Shown piece by piece: positions 7,773 to 16,110 of a DNA stretch of 45,377 nucleotides. The DNA lies in assembly GCA_036505795.1 (NCBI GenBank), contig DASXSU010000111.1:1-45377 (forward strand), given 5' to 3'. The notes under the pieces were generated by a model. That model was not told where the DNA came from and ran no database searches. It saw only the letters and a program-made list of their open reading frames with translations. Origin of the DNA: NS-11 sp036505795 (GTDB lineage Bacteria; Nitrospirota; Nitrospiria; Nitrospirales; NS-4). Both the position numbers and the translations under genes were made by a program. The first letter of the stretch is position 1; the number at the start of each line of letters is the position of its first letter.

Positions 7773-9029
7773 TCAGCGCAGAGGTGTACCAGCCGGAAAT
7801 AGACTGTCGGCGGCGAGGCTGGTGTGCCAGCCCAACAGCCAACCCTCCTGCGTCGGCTTTGGCTCGGGAAGTTCCTGGGGATCTCCTGCCAGCACGATGC
7901 GCTCCCGGGTCATGCAGGCGCAGACGAAGAGCAGCGGAAGGGGAATGCGCGGCGCGTCGACGACCAACAGGGCATCATAGCGAAGCGGCGTGAAGATGGT
8001 ATCACCTGCTACTCTCACTGCGGTCGCGGCAATGACGCGCTTCGCCTGAAGAAAAGGTCGCCGAGTCGTATCCTCCTCCGTGGCAAGAACCTCCCGGACG
8101 CGCTCGACGCCTCCCAAGCGGTAGACTTCATCCTTCAGTTCCTCATATTCGGGGCGCATCTCCGGTTCCACGTAGGCTTCCGGTTTGAGCTCGTCGATCC
8201 GCGCCTGCGCGATCTCCAACTCTCTGAGATACTCCTGTTTTTGGGCCTCATACAGGATGCAGTTCTCCTTCATCGTGTCGACATTGCTGCCGACGACCTG
8301 CATTCCGAGGCGGTGCCAGATCGGAAGAGTCTCATAAACGGAGAGGGTATCCTCCAATCGTTTGATGCTGGCCTGAACGTCTCCTAACGCGGATAACAAG
8401 CGCCATTCCAGGTGACGGACTTCGTCAAGGTCCTTTTGCTTCTCGGCTTTGTAATGGAGAATCGGGGCCAGTTCGAGATAGCGGGTGAGCTTGCGCCGGA
8501 GGCCGGCTTTATCTGATTGAGATCTGCCAAGAAAGGCGGAGACCTGCTCGTCGAAGCTCAAGTCGCGCAGGTTGATACCGTTTGCGCCTGCCATAGACGG
8601 CGGCTCATAGCGACAGAGAAAGCTTCGATATTGCAGACCGGCGCCGCGCAGCGCTTTGGCCGATGCGACCAATGTCTCATCCAATGTGCGATTGTCCGGG
8701 GCCACGAGCAGCACCCGTTTGTTGGCCTTAATCAAGTCTGTCAGGATGCTGCTGAGTTTTGCCTGCCGTGCCTCACGATTCGCGTCCCAAATCGGCGTCA
8801 GGACGGACGTGACGGCAGTGGAACGAAGCGCCGGGTCGGACGGCGGATTCTGGGGCGCGACCCAGGGAATCAGGCGGTCCGCTGGTCCGAAGTAATAGCC
8901 GGTGGAATGGTGAAGGATGTCCTCCAACCTGTGCCGGATTCTCTCGGCAAGACCGGAGGGTGCTCCACCGGTGGATTCCTCCTGAGCCACACGCCGTATG
9001 AGCGCCGGTAGCAGGTCGTAAGCCTTCAC
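7773..9029 (-). CDS. Degenerate UPF1/DNA2-type helicase-like protein
   Basis: 418 residues from a GTG start that overlaps the stop of the upstream gene by four bases. The order of sequence features recalls an SF1 helicase RecA1 domain: a motif Ia-like stretch (RVLLVAPDNRTLDETL) near residue 105, a long coiled-coil insertion (about 190-310), a segment like the strand before motif II (RVIAATAVRVAG), a motif II position reading VVDAPRIPL instead of DEAAQ, and a motif III-like VLAGDPQELPEP near the end. No Walker A (GxGKT) is visible, and the second RecA domain is absent. It is therefore unlikely to be an active helicase; it may have a structural or binding role. Confidence 0.55.
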   Translation of the reverse strand: MKAYDLLPALIRRVAQEESTGGAPSGLAERIRHRLEDILHHSTGYYFGPADRLIPWVAPQNPPSDPALRSTAVTSVLTPIWDANREARQAKLSSILTDLIKANKRVLLVAPDNRTLDETLVASAKALRGAGLQYRSFLCRYEPPSMAGANGINLRDLSFDEQVSAFLGRSQSDKAGLRRKLTRYLELAPILHYKAEKQKDLDEVRHLEWRLLSALGDVQASIKRLEDTLSVYETLPIWHRLGMQVVGSNVDTMKENCILYEAQKQEYLRELEIAQARIDELKPEAYVEPEMRPEYEELKDEVYRLGGVERVREVLATEEDTTRRPFLQAKRVIAATAVRVAGDTIFTPLRYDALLVVDAPRIPLPLLFVCACMTRERIVLAGDPQELPEPKPTQEGWLLGWHTSLAADSLFPAGTPLR

Positions 9030-9535
9030 TCTTGTAAGGCCTCCAGGAGCGATAGAGCCAAGCAGCCCAGTTCGCCTGCAGGATCCATTCTCTGATACCG
9101 GCAGTTCCGGTTCTTGGCGTTCTGAAGCAACGCAGGGAGCTTGGCGCCCACCTCTATGGGTAAATCTGCCACCCGGTAGAGTTGCACGTGGCCATCGTCG
9201 GTTGCGGATAGGATCAACAACCGTCGATGCTGGTCATCGTCGATGACGGCTGCGCGTGGCGCGTTCCCGGTGAGCCGTCCCAGGCGGTATCCGTCGAGGA
9301 CCCACGCTTGCTTCACGATACCCGCGGGGGGCCGCACGGCATTGGGGCTCATCCGAATGTTCAATAAGAGCGGATCGAACACCGGCGCGGCTTCCGAAGG
9401 AAATGACCCGTCTTCCGACCCAACCGGCGAGGTGTTTCCTGCGTAAAGGGTGATCGCGCCGGTCGCAAGACAGCTAAGGAGCAGCCCGATAATAGTTGCG
9501 GGGATCGTGCGCAAGAGGTGTGTCCTTTTGCGCAT
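9026..9535 (-). CDS. Membrane-anchored or exported protein, unknown
   Basis: 169 residues from the ATG at 9535 (the longer frame needs a TTG). A basic N-terminus and one hydrophobic helix (IPATIIGLLLSCLATGAITLY) predict a signal anchor or signal peptide. The rest is a small, mostly beta-rich region with AAVIDDDQHRRLLILSA and a helix near the end. It overlaps the helicase-like gene by four bases (GTGA), so the two are translationally coupled. The promoter region lies between it and divergent rplI. Confidence 0.55.
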   Translation of the reverse strand: MRKRTHLLRTIPATIIGLLLSCLATGAITLYAGNTSPVGSEDGSFPSEAAPVFDPLLLNIRMSPNAVRPPAGIVKQAWVLDGYRLGRLTGNAPRAAVIDDDQHRRLLILSATDDGHVQLYRVADLPIEVGAKLPALLQNAKNRNCRYQRMDPAGELGCLALSLLEALQE

Positions 9536-9575
9536 AATTGTAGCGAAGCAAGCCGTGAAGCACAATCCCGCTTCA

Positions 9576-9604
9576 TTGACATTCCGGCGGTGGTTAGGTA
9601 GGAT
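9576..9604 (+). promoter_or_regulatory. Sigma-70-type promoter for rplI-glyA
   Basis: A perfect -35 TTGACA (9576-9581), a 17-base spacer and a -10 TAGGAT (9599-9604) sit 27 bases before the rplI ATG. Transcription would start near 9611, just ahead of the ribosome binding site AGAAGGAG. Confidence 0.6.
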
Positions 9605-9631
9605 TTCAAGCTCTTTAGAAGGAGTAATAGC

Positions 9632-10120
9632 ATGAAAGTTATTCTGCGAGAGGACGTCGAGGCGGTGGGCAACATCGGGGATGTCCTTGAGGTCGCCCGA
9701 GGATTCGCCAGGAACTATTTGATTCCACGTAACAAGGCGGTCGAAGCCACCAGCCGAAGCTTAAAGGCCGTCGAGCATGCAAAACGAGTAATCGGCGAAA
9801 AAGCCAAGAAGGAAAAAGTCGCGCTCGAAAGCTATGGAAAAAAAGTCAGCGCTACTGCCGTCACGATTTCCGTCAATGTCGGGAAGGACGATAAGATGTT
9901 CGGCGCTGTGACGACGAAGGACATCGCCGAAGCCCTGGCGGCGCAGGGCATCGAAATCGACAAGCGCAAAATCCAGCTTGCGCATTCCATCAAGGAGCTC
10001 GGCAGTACGAAGGTGCCGATCAAGCTGCATTCGCAGGTCACGACGGAGATCACCGTGACGGTGGTGAAAGCCCAAGCTCCGGAGGCTCACGCCGAAGCGC
10101 CTGCACCCGCGCAAGCCTGA
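9632..10120 (+). CDS. rplI: Large-subunit ribosomal protein bL9
   Basis: 162 residues. It starts with the L9 signature MKVILREDVEAVGNIGDVLE, followed by GFARNYLIPRNKA, the 23S rRNA-binding N-domain, then the long connecting helix and the C-domain (MFGAVTTKDIAEAL, HSIKELG, INVH-like end). The usual length is about 148-150; here there is an extra Ala/Pro-rich tail of about 12 residues (APEAHAEAPAPAQA). A strong AGAAGGAG precedes the ATG. glyA follows eight bases after the stop, so the two are probably co-transcribed. Confidence 0.97.
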   Translation: MKVILREDVEAVGNIGDVLEVARGFARNYLIPRNKAVEATSRSLKAVEHAKRVIGEKAKKEKVALESYGKKVSATAVTISVNVGKDDKMFGAVTTKDIAEALAAQGIEIDKRKIQLAHSIKELGSTKVPIKLHSQVTTEITVTVVKAQAPEAHAEAPAPAQA

Positions 10121-10128
10121 ATCCACGC

Positions 10129-11376
10129 ATGGCAAGTCCACTGCGCACGACCGATGCCGAAGTCTACGACGCGATTCGTCGTGAAGGGCGCCGGCAGCGA
10201 GAAAAGATTCTCCTGATCGCTTCGGAAAATTTCGCAAGCCCGGCGGTGCTGGCTGCGCAGGGTTCGCTCCTGACGAATAAGTACGCGGAAGGCTACCCCG
10301 GCCGGCGGTATTACGGCGGCTGTCAGTACGTGGACGTCGTCGAGAATCTCGCGATCAGCCGCGCCAAGCAACTCTTCGGCGCCGAGCATGTGAATGTGCA
10401 GCCCCATTCGGGGTCACAAGCCAATATGGCTGTTTACTTTTCCGTGCTGAAGCCCGGCGATGCGATTCTAGGCATGGACCTGGCTCACGGCGGGCATCTG
10501 ACACACGGAAGCCGTGTCAGCTTCTCGGGGATCACCTATCACTCCTATTTCTATGGCGTGGATCGCACGAGCGAACGCATTGATTATGAGGCCGTCCGCA
10601 AGGTGGCCGAGGAGTGCCGCCCGCGCATGATCGTGGTCGGCGCCAGCGCCTACTCTCGCATCCTTGATTTTCCAAAATTCCAAGAGATCGCCAAGTCGGT
10701 AGGCGCCTACGTGATGGTGGACATCGCACACATCGCAGGGCTGATCGCCACCGGACTGCATCCCAGTCCTGTTGCCTATGCGGACTTTGTGACAACGACG
10801 ACTCACAAGACCCTGCGAGGTCCCCGGGGCGGCATGGTGATGTGTAAGGCAGAGCATGCCAAGGCGCTCGACAAGGCGGTCTTCCCCGGCCTGCAAGGCG
10901 GGCCGTTGATGCACATCATTGCGGCAAAGGCCGTCGCGTTCAAGGAGGCGTTGGAGCCCGGCTTCAAGACCTATCAACAGCAGGTCGTGAACAACGCCCG
11001 CGCCCTCGCCGCCGGCCTTCAGAACCGTGACCTTCGGATCGTGTCCGGTGGGACGGACACTCATTTGATGCTTGTGGATGTCAGCAGCAAAGGAATCAGC
11101 GGCAAGGAGGCGGAAGCCGCCCTCGACGAAGCCGGAATCACGGTAAATAAGAATGCGATTCCCTATGATGCAAAGCCGCCCGCAGTTGCCAGTGGAATCC
11201 GCTTAGGGACCCCGATCGTTTCGACCCGCGGCATGCGCGAGGACGAAATGGGCCAAATTGCGGACGCTATTGAGAAGGTGCTGTCCCGGCCGGGCGATTC
11301 GGGCGTTCGGAAAGTCGTCCGGTCCCGTGTGCGGGCTCTCTGCGGCAAGTTTCCCATCTTTTACGATTACCGGTAA
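10129..11376 (+). CDS. glyA: Serine hydroxymethyltransferase
   Basis: 415 residues, the family's usual size. The PLP lysine is K227 in VTTTTHKTLRGPRGG; YAEGYPGRRYYGGC and HSGSQAN near residue 93 are characteristic. The enzyme converts serine and tetrahydrofolate to glycine and methylene-tetrahydrofolate in the cytoplasm and supplies one-carbon units for purine and thymidylate synthesis. The start ATG follows rplI directly. The coding sequence is intact up to the C-terminus (FPIFYDYR). Confidence 0.97.
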   Translation: MASPLRTTDAEVYDAIRREGRRQREKILLIASENFASPAVLAAQGSLLTNKYAEGYPGRRYYGGCQYVDVVENLAISRAKQLFGAEHVNVQPHSGSQANMAVYFSVLKPGDAILGMDLAHGGHLTHGSRVSFSGITYHSYFYGVDRTSERIDYEAVRKVAEECRPRMIVVGASAYSRILDFPKFQEIAKSVGAYVMVDIAHIAGLIATGLHPSPVAYADFVTTTTHKTLRGPRGGMVMCKAEHAKALDKAVFPGLQGGPLMHIIAAKAVAFKEALEPGFKTYQQQVVNNARALAAGLQNRDLRIVSGGTDTHLMLVDVSSKGISGKEAEAALDEAGITVNKNAIPYDAKPPAVASGIRLGTPIVSTRGMREDEMGQIADAIEKVLSRPGDSGVRKVVRSRVRALCGKFPIFYDYR

Positions 11377-11410
11377 TACCTGGGCGAAGGATGCAGATTG
11401 AGTCAGGGGC

Positions 11411-11545
11411 AAAGGAATCTGTTTTCAGATTCCAGGGTGGGCGGGTGCGATAGCCAAAGGAATCTGTCCTACGGGACAAAAGCCTGTCCTGGCAGGCTTG
11501 GGGCGGGAGGGTGAAATAAGATTCCAGGGTGGGTGTTATAGTAGG
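11411..11545 (+). repeat. Hairpins and repeated words between glyA and nrdR
   Basis: GGAATCTG-TTTT-CAGATTCC (11414-11433) is a perfect 8-bp stem with a four-base loop. AAGCCTG/CAGGCTT (11480-11499) forms a second stem and TGTCC/GGACA a third. The words GGAATCTG and GATTCCAGGGTGGG each occur twice. A T-tract is lacking, so this may be a processing or repeat element as much as a terminator. A similar word (AGATTCTAGAGCGGGAGGGG) occurs near 15942. Confidence 0.45.
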
Positions 11546-11555
11546 AGCCGATTAG

Positions 11556-12032
11556 GTGCGATGCCCGTTTTGTAGTCGCTTTGAAGACAAGGTCGTGGAC
11601 TCCCGCATGGCGAAAGAAGGCGAAGCGATTCGCCGCCGCCGGGAATGTCTGGGCTGCAAGCGCCGGTTTACGACTTACGAGCGAGTGGATGAAGTCCTTC
11701 CCATGCTCGTTAAGAAAGATGGCCGGCGTGAGCCATTTGAGCGGGCCAAAGTTCTTGCCGGTCTCAAGAAAGCGTGCGAAAAGCGCCCGATCAGTGTCGC
11801 GACGCTGGAGGCCGTAGCTGATCGGATAGAGAAGCGTGTTCAGGAGCGGGGCGAGGCCGAAGTGCAGGCGCGCGTGGTTGGAGAAGAAGTCATGGCTGAG
11901 CTGTACCAACTTGATCAAGTAGCGTATGTACGATTTGCCTCCGTGTATCGCGAATTCAAGGATGTCGCGCAATTCATGGATGAGGTGAAATTGCTGATCC
12001 GTGAACGGGGACCCGGGTCCGCAGAGACATAG
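11556..12032 (+). CDS. nrdR: Transcriptional repressor NrdR
   Basis: 158 residues from a GTG start, with AGGAG upstream. The zinc ribbon uses C3, C6, C31 and C34 (MRCPFC and ECLGCKRRFTTYERV). The remainder is the ATP-cone that senses ATP/dATP. NrdR binds paired NrdR boxes upstream of ribonucleotide reductase genes; none is in this window. It follows glyA by 179 bases. Coupling of one-carbon/nucleotide genes (glyA) with nrdR is common in bacteria. Confidence 0.95.
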   Translation: MRCPFCSRFEDKVVDSRMAKEGEAIRRRRECLGCKRRFTTYERVDEVLPMLVKKDGRREPFERAKVLAGLKKACEKRPISVATLEAVADRIEKRVQERGEAEVQARVVGEEVMAELYQLDQVAYVRFASVYREFKDVAQFMDEVKLLIRERGPGSAET

Positions 12033-12084
12033 TTTCTTCCGTTCTTCCTCCGCCTGCGCTGTTCCTCTAACTCATGGGGGGTTG

Positions 12085-13203
12085 ATGCCGGTCAAAGCGA
12101 AGTCTGCCGCACGCCGCGCGACCTCAAAGACGCGTCGAGCGCCGAGGCCGGGCCGGGTAGCGCCGGTCGGGACTCGCGTGGCCATCATTGGGGCGGGTGC
12201 AGGGGGCTCAGCCTTGCTCTCAATCCTGGCACGTGATCCGTTGGTTCGGATTGTGGGCGTCGCCGAGATCAATCCCCAAGCGCCCGGGCTTCGACTTGCC
12301 AAGCGCTATGGCATTCCCATCGTCTGGGACTACAAAGAGCTGCTAAGGTCTGAGGAGATCGATCTGGTCATCGATGTGACCGGAAACTCGGAAGTGGAAA
12401 AGACATTGGCGCAGTTCGATCGCGCTGGCGTGGCGGTCGTCGGCGGGAGCAGCGCGAAATTCATGTGGCAGCTTATCGAGGGGCATGTCCGCGCGAACGC
12501 GGAGATCAAGCGCTATCTCACGAAATATCAGGAACTCTACAAGCTCTATGTGAAGGAAGCGGGCGCTGCCGTTACGGAGGAGCGAAGCCGCATTGCCTGC
12601 GAAATCCACGACGGCCTGATCCAGACGTTGGTCGGAATCAATTTCAAGATGGAGCTTTGCCGCGATCTCATTTTCTCTGATCCTACGCGCTCCCACGAAC
12701 TTTTGAGCGATGCGAAGACGCAACTGAAGTCCGCGATCGAAGAATCCCGGCAGGTCATCTTCAACCTGCGCCCTCTTTATTATGACTCGATGCACCTGGT
12801 GCCCGCCCTCACTGCCTATCTGAAGTCGTACGAGATCCAAGCGCAGGTGCGAACGGAATTTAGCGCCACCGGCAAAGAAACAGTGTTGACGCCGAAGATG
12901 AAAATCTTTCTTTTTCGAATCGTCCAAGAAGCTTTGAGCAATGTCCACAAGCATGCCAAAGCGGAACGGGTGGCGGTGACCCTCACGCTTACAGACCACC
13001 ACGCGCGCGCGACCATCCAGGATAACGGCGTGGGATTTGAAGTAGACGCTGTTTCTCAGGATCCCACAAAGTGGCAGTCATTCGGATTAAAGGGGTTTGC
13101 GGAGCGCGCCCGGCTTGTCGGGGGCACTGCGAAAATCGAGTCCCGGAAGGGACAGGGGACTCTTGTCATGGTGGACATTCCCATCGTCAAGGCCGGCGTC
13201 TAA
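12085..13203 (+). CDS. Hybrid Rossmann-fold / NarL-type sensor histidine kinase
   Basis: 372 residues from the ATG at 12085, chosen for the G-rich ribosome binding site before it. After a basic N-terminus of about 30 residues comes a Rossmann-like nucleotide-binding domain (VAIIGAGAGG at 32-41, AEINPQAPGL at 60-69, VIDVTGNSEVE at 95-105). A short linker leads to a HisKA_3 dimerisation domain with phospho-acceptor H175 in EIHDGLIQ, then the HATPase (QEALSNVHKHAKA, DNGVGFEVD, FGLKGFAERARLVGG). There is no transmembrane segment, so it is a cytoplasmic sensor. The Rossmann domain probably reads a dinucleotide (NAD(P)H) or a related ligand. The stop overlaps the start of its response regulator (TAATG). 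Confidence 0.85.
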   Translation: MPVKAKSAARRATSKTRRAPRPGRVAPVGTRVAIIGAGAGGSALLSILARDPLVRIVGVAEINPQAPGLRLAKRYGIPIVWDYKELLRSEEIDLVIDVTGNSEVEKTLAQFDRAGVAVVGGSSAKFMWQLIEGHVRANAEIKRYLTKYQELYKLYVKEAGAAVTEERSRIACEIHDGLIQTLVGINFKMELCRDLIFSDPTRSHELLSDAKTQLKSAIEESRQVIFNLRPLYYDSMHLVPALTAYLKSYEIQAQVRTEFSATGKETVLTPKMKIFLFRIVQEALSNVHKHAKAERVAVTLTLTDHHARATIQDNGVGFEVDAVSQDPTKWQSFGLKGFAERARLVGGTAKIESRKGQGTLVMVDIPIVKAGV

Positions 13204-13880
13204 TGGCGGTTGAAAAGACGAAAGTGCTCATTGCCGACGACCATCGCGTCGTCCGCGAAGGTCTCTCAGCGATACTGCGTGCAGCCGGTGATCTGGACGT
13301 GGTCGGAGAGGCGCAAGACGGCCAGGAAGCCATCCAGAAAGCCAGGGAACTTCAACCTGACGTGATCTTAATGGATGTGAGCATGCCACGGGTGAATGGC
13401 GTGGAGGCCACGCGGACGATTAAGCGGGAATCGCCGCACATCGGCATCGTCGCGCTCACCATGTATGACGAGGAAAAATACATCTTCGACCTGGTGCGCG
13501 CCGGCGCGACCGGCTACCTGCTCAAAGACTCCGACTCGGCGCAGATCATCTCTGCCATTCGATCGATCTCCAAGGGGGAATCGTTGATCCATCCCTCCGT
13601 GGCCAGCAAGATCCTCGCGGAGTTTTCGCTGCTCTCGGAAGGCAAGGGCAAGAAGCAGGCGCGCACCGAGCATGACCTCACGGAGCGGGAGATCACCGTG
13701 CTGCGGCTCGTGGCGGACGGCAAGACGAACAAGGAAATCGCGAACGACTTAGATCTGAGTGATAAGACGGTGAAGAATCATGTCAGGAACATCTTCCACA
13801 AGCTGCAAGTCTATGACCGGACACAGGCAGCCATCCTGGCCATCCGTAAGGGTTTGATCGAGCTTGACCCCAAACACTGA
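13203..13880 (+). CDS. NarL/FixJ-family response regulator
   Basis: 225 residues from the ATG at 13203, which overlaps the kinase stop by one base. The receiver has the acidic pair in ADDHRVVREG, phospho-acceptor D58 in LMDVSMP, the Thr switch (ALTMYD) and lysine K108-region (YLLKDS). The C-terminal LuxR helix-turn-helix runs from LTEREITVLRLVADGKTNKEIA to the recognition helix KTVKNHVRNIFHKL. It is the partner of the Rossmann-domain kinase; targets are not known. Confidence 0.93.
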   Translation: MAVEKTKVLIADDHRVVREGLSAILRAAGDLDVVGEAQDGQEAIQKARELQPDVILMDVSMPRVNGVEATRTIKRESPHIGIVALTMYDEEKYIFDLVRAGATGYLLKDSDSAQIISAIRSISKGESLIHPSVASKILAEFSLLSEGKGKKQARTEHDLTEREITVLRLVADGKTNKEIANDLDLSDKTVKNHVRNIFHKLQVYDRTQAAILAIRKGLIELDPKH

Positions 13881-13893
13881 GAAGCCGGACTCT

Positions 13894-14604
13894 TCAGCCG
13901 TAACGATCCTCCTCCCACGGCAAGCCTGTTTGGGAGTAACCGCGGACTTCCCAGAATCCAGGCGCATCGCGTTCCGCGAAGGTGATGCTCTTCACCCATT
14001 TTGCGCCTTTCCAGGCGTAGCGTTTGGGAACAATGACGCGCACCGGTCCCCCATGCTCCTTTGGTAACGGTTGATCGTTCCACATGAAGGTTAATAATAC
14101 GTCGTCGTCGTCGCAGGCTTCCAGAGGCAGGTTTGTGGTATAGCCGTCGTAAGACGAAAAGAGAACGAATCTCACTTGAGGCAGCGGCCGCACAAGGGAG
14201 AGGATGTGCTTGAAGCTTATTCCTTCCCATCTGTTGTCAAACGTGCTCCAGGTGGTGACGCAATGAAAGTCGGAGGTCGAACGAAGATGCGGCTGTTCGA
14301 GGAACTGAGACCATGACCAGAGAACCGTCTCCTCGACGAGGCCGCCGATTGTCAGCGTCCAATCGGTCAAGGCGATGTCGGGATGAACGCCCAGATCGAG
14401 CACCGGCCACCCTTTTGCGATATGTTGGCCGGGAGGAAGACGATTGTGCCGGATTCGATGATCCGGAGGGACGCCTTCTTCGGTGAGACCCCTTTTGGCC
14501 TGGGCCCAGGCTTCTTTTTTTGCTATGAATCGGTCGTTGGGTTCCAAAGCCACCTCGGGAGGAGATTCGGGAGTGACGACTAGAACCGTATCACGGCACC
14601 CCAT
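13894..14604 (-). CDS. Sulfite-oxidase-like molybdopterin oxidoreductase
   Basis: 236 residues from the ATG at 14604 (an in-frame TTG lies nine bases upstream). It is a single Mo-cofactor-binding domain of the sulfite oxidase/YedY superfamily. The likely Mo ligand is C115 in DFHCVTTWS, followed by W-x-G in NRWEGISF, GYTTNLPLE, GGPVRVIVPKRYAWKGAKWVKSI, all typical. No signal peptide or TAT motif is seen, so this is probably a cytoplasmic member. The substrate is not predictable. The gene is convergent with the response regulator and divergent from lpxC. Confidence 0.85.
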   Translation of the reverse strand: MGCRDTVLVVTPESPPEVALEPNDRFIAKKEAWAQAKRGLTEEGVPPDHRIRHNRLPPGQHIAKGWPVLDLGVHPDIALTDWTLTIGGLVEETVLWSWSQFLEQPHLRSTSDFHCVTTWSTFDNRWEGISFKHILSLVRPLPQVRFVLFSSYDGYTTNLPLEACDDDDVLLTFMWNDQPLPKEHGGPVRVIVPKRYAWKGAKWVKSITFAERDAPGFWEVRGYSQTGLPWEEDRYG

Positions 14605-14782
14605 GGGAGGCAATGAGAAGGATCGAAGGGTCTCACTAAAAGGCTACAAGTGAGGAGTTTTCGCCACACAAGGCCGGAATTGCGCTACCTGGTGTTTATA
14701 CTAATGGTTAAAAATCAATTGATTATGAGTTTTCCATGCGTGTAAAAGACATGGCACCTGAATTGCTCTAATCTTACCGGTG

Positions 14783-15715
14783 ATGTCACAAATGCGCCTA
14801 CAGCAAACGATTAGCCGCCCCGTGAGATGCTCAGGGATAGGGCTCCATTCAGGGCGCCGTGTCTCCCTTGCCCTGCTGCCGGCTCCCCGTGATGCCGGGA
14901 TTGTCTTCATTAGAAAAGATATCGACAGCGGTGTCAGAGTCGATGCTTTGATCAAGAACATTCGCCCCGCATTACTTTCGACGGTCGTCGGCGTCGATGG
15001 GGTGCAGATCCATACAACGGAACATGTGTTGGCGGCTGCAACCGGACTCGGGATCGATAATCTTTATATCGAAGTCGATGCTCCTGAACTTCCTGTCATG
15101 GATGGCAGCGCGGCGCCTTTCGTGAAGATGATCCTAGAAGCGGGAATCGCCACCCAAGATCGCCATCGCTCGTTTCTGAAAATCGTTCGACCGGTGACAG
15201 TGAGCGACGGCGAGAAGTCCGTCACGATCCGTCCGGCATCCTGGTCGAGCATTACCTATACCATCGACTACGACCATCCTTTGATCCGGCGGCAAGACTA
15301 TCGGTATTGTGATTCAACCGAAGCTTTCGTATCCGAGATCGCGCCGGCGCGAACCTTCGGTTTTTTACGGGAAGTCGAAGCGTTGTGGGACGCCGGTCTT
15401 GGCCTTGGAGGGTCATTGCAAAATACCCTTATCCTGTCGGATGACGGCCTGCTCAACGAGGACGGGCTGCGTTTCTCCGATGAATTCGTCCGTCACAAGA
15501 TTCTGGATCTCATCGGAGATATGGCGCTGCTTGGTCTGCCGTTTATAGGCGAAGTTCTTGCCGTTCGATCCGGCCATGCCCTGCATGCGCAGCTCGTTGA
15601 TAAGATCCTTGAATCTCCCCAGAATTGGATCATGGTGTCCGGCGATATGGTTGTGCCGGCCGGGCGCGTGGCCCAGCTCGTCCCGACTGTTGTAGCCTCT
15701 CCCGAACGCGGTTAA
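14783..15715 (+). CDS. lpxC: UDP-3-O-acyl-N-acetylglucosamine deacetylase
   Basis: 310 residues from the ATG at 14783; GTG at 14780 and ATG at 14792 are alternatives and no strong ribosome binding site decides. Catalytic residues are at E80 and zinc ligand H81 (TTEHVLAA), zinc ligands H238 and D242 (RHKILDLIGD) and base H265 (GHALHAQ). LpxC removes the acetyl group from UDP-3-O-acyl-GlcNAc, the committed step of lipid A synthesis. It shows that the host makes lipopolysaccharide. Confidence 0.96.
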   Translation: MSQMRLQQTISRPVRCSGIGLHSGRRVSLALLPAPRDAGIVFIRKDIDSGVRVDALIKNIRPALLSTVVGVDGVQIHTTEHVLAAATGLGIDNLYIEVDAPELPVMDGSAAPFVKMILEAGIATQDRHRSFLKIVRPVTVSDGEKSVTIRPASWSSITYTIDYDHPLIRRQDYRYCDSTEAFVSEIAPARTFGFLREVEALWDAGLGLGGSLQNTLILSDDGLLNEDGLRFSDEFVRHKILDLIGDMALLGLPFIGEVLAVRSGHALHAQLVDKILESPQNWIMVSGDMVVPAGRVAQLVPTVVASPERG

Positions 15716-15964
15716 CCGCGCTCCGCACGTTACTCGCTCAGTAGTTCGCATCCTTACCGGCACCCCCAGACGATCTGCGAGTTCATTTCACAACGATTTT
15801 AATCTCGCGAGCCGTCGTTCGCAGTGTCGTCTACGTGATTAATTACCAATCAGAGTGACGTACAGGTTTAGCCTGTGCGGTCAGGGTGAAAGAAATAAAT
15901 CAGCCGTGGCCCGACAAGGGGTTTTTGCTGAGAACTGATTTAGATTCTAGAGCGGGAGGGGTGA

Positions 15965-15996
15965 GTGTTGGGGGCAAGTGACCTTGCCCCCAACAC
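15965..15996 (-). terminator. Perfect 14-bp hairpin after the mini-ORF operon
   Basis: GTGTTGGGGGCAAG (15965-15978) pairs perfectly with CTTGCCCCCAACAC (15983-15996) around the loop TGAC. It lies 18 bases after the stop of the second mini-ORF. No T-tract follows on either strand. It may end the HARE-HTH/mini-ORF transcript or stabilise its 3' end, and it also separates this operon from lpxC. Confidence 0.6.
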
Positions 15997-16014
15997 GCGA
16001 TGCTAGAGGGGAAG

Positions 16015-16050
16015 TTATCTCTTCTTTTTCGCCTTTTTCTTCGCTGGCAT
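16015..16050 (-). CDS. Mini-ORF 1 encoding an 11-residue lysine-rich peptide
   Basis: Reading on the minus strand from the ATG at 16050 to the TAA at 16015, the codons give MPAKKKAKKKR. A perfect AGGAGGTGA lies at 16058-16066, seven bases before the ATG. The same peptide is encoded 60 bases upstream (mini-ORF 2) using different codons for residues 10 and 11 (AAG AGA here, AAA CGC there), so the peptide rather than the DNA is conserved. It carries seven positive residues in eleven. It could bind nucleic acid or polyanions, or act as a translation-related leader. No experimental support is available to me. Confidence 0.6.
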   Translation of the reverse strand: MPAKKKAKKKR

Positions 16051-16110
16051 TAAATTCTCACCTCCTTTCATCGTGGTTGATATTCTTCATAGGTGCAACT
16101 TGCCGTTACC

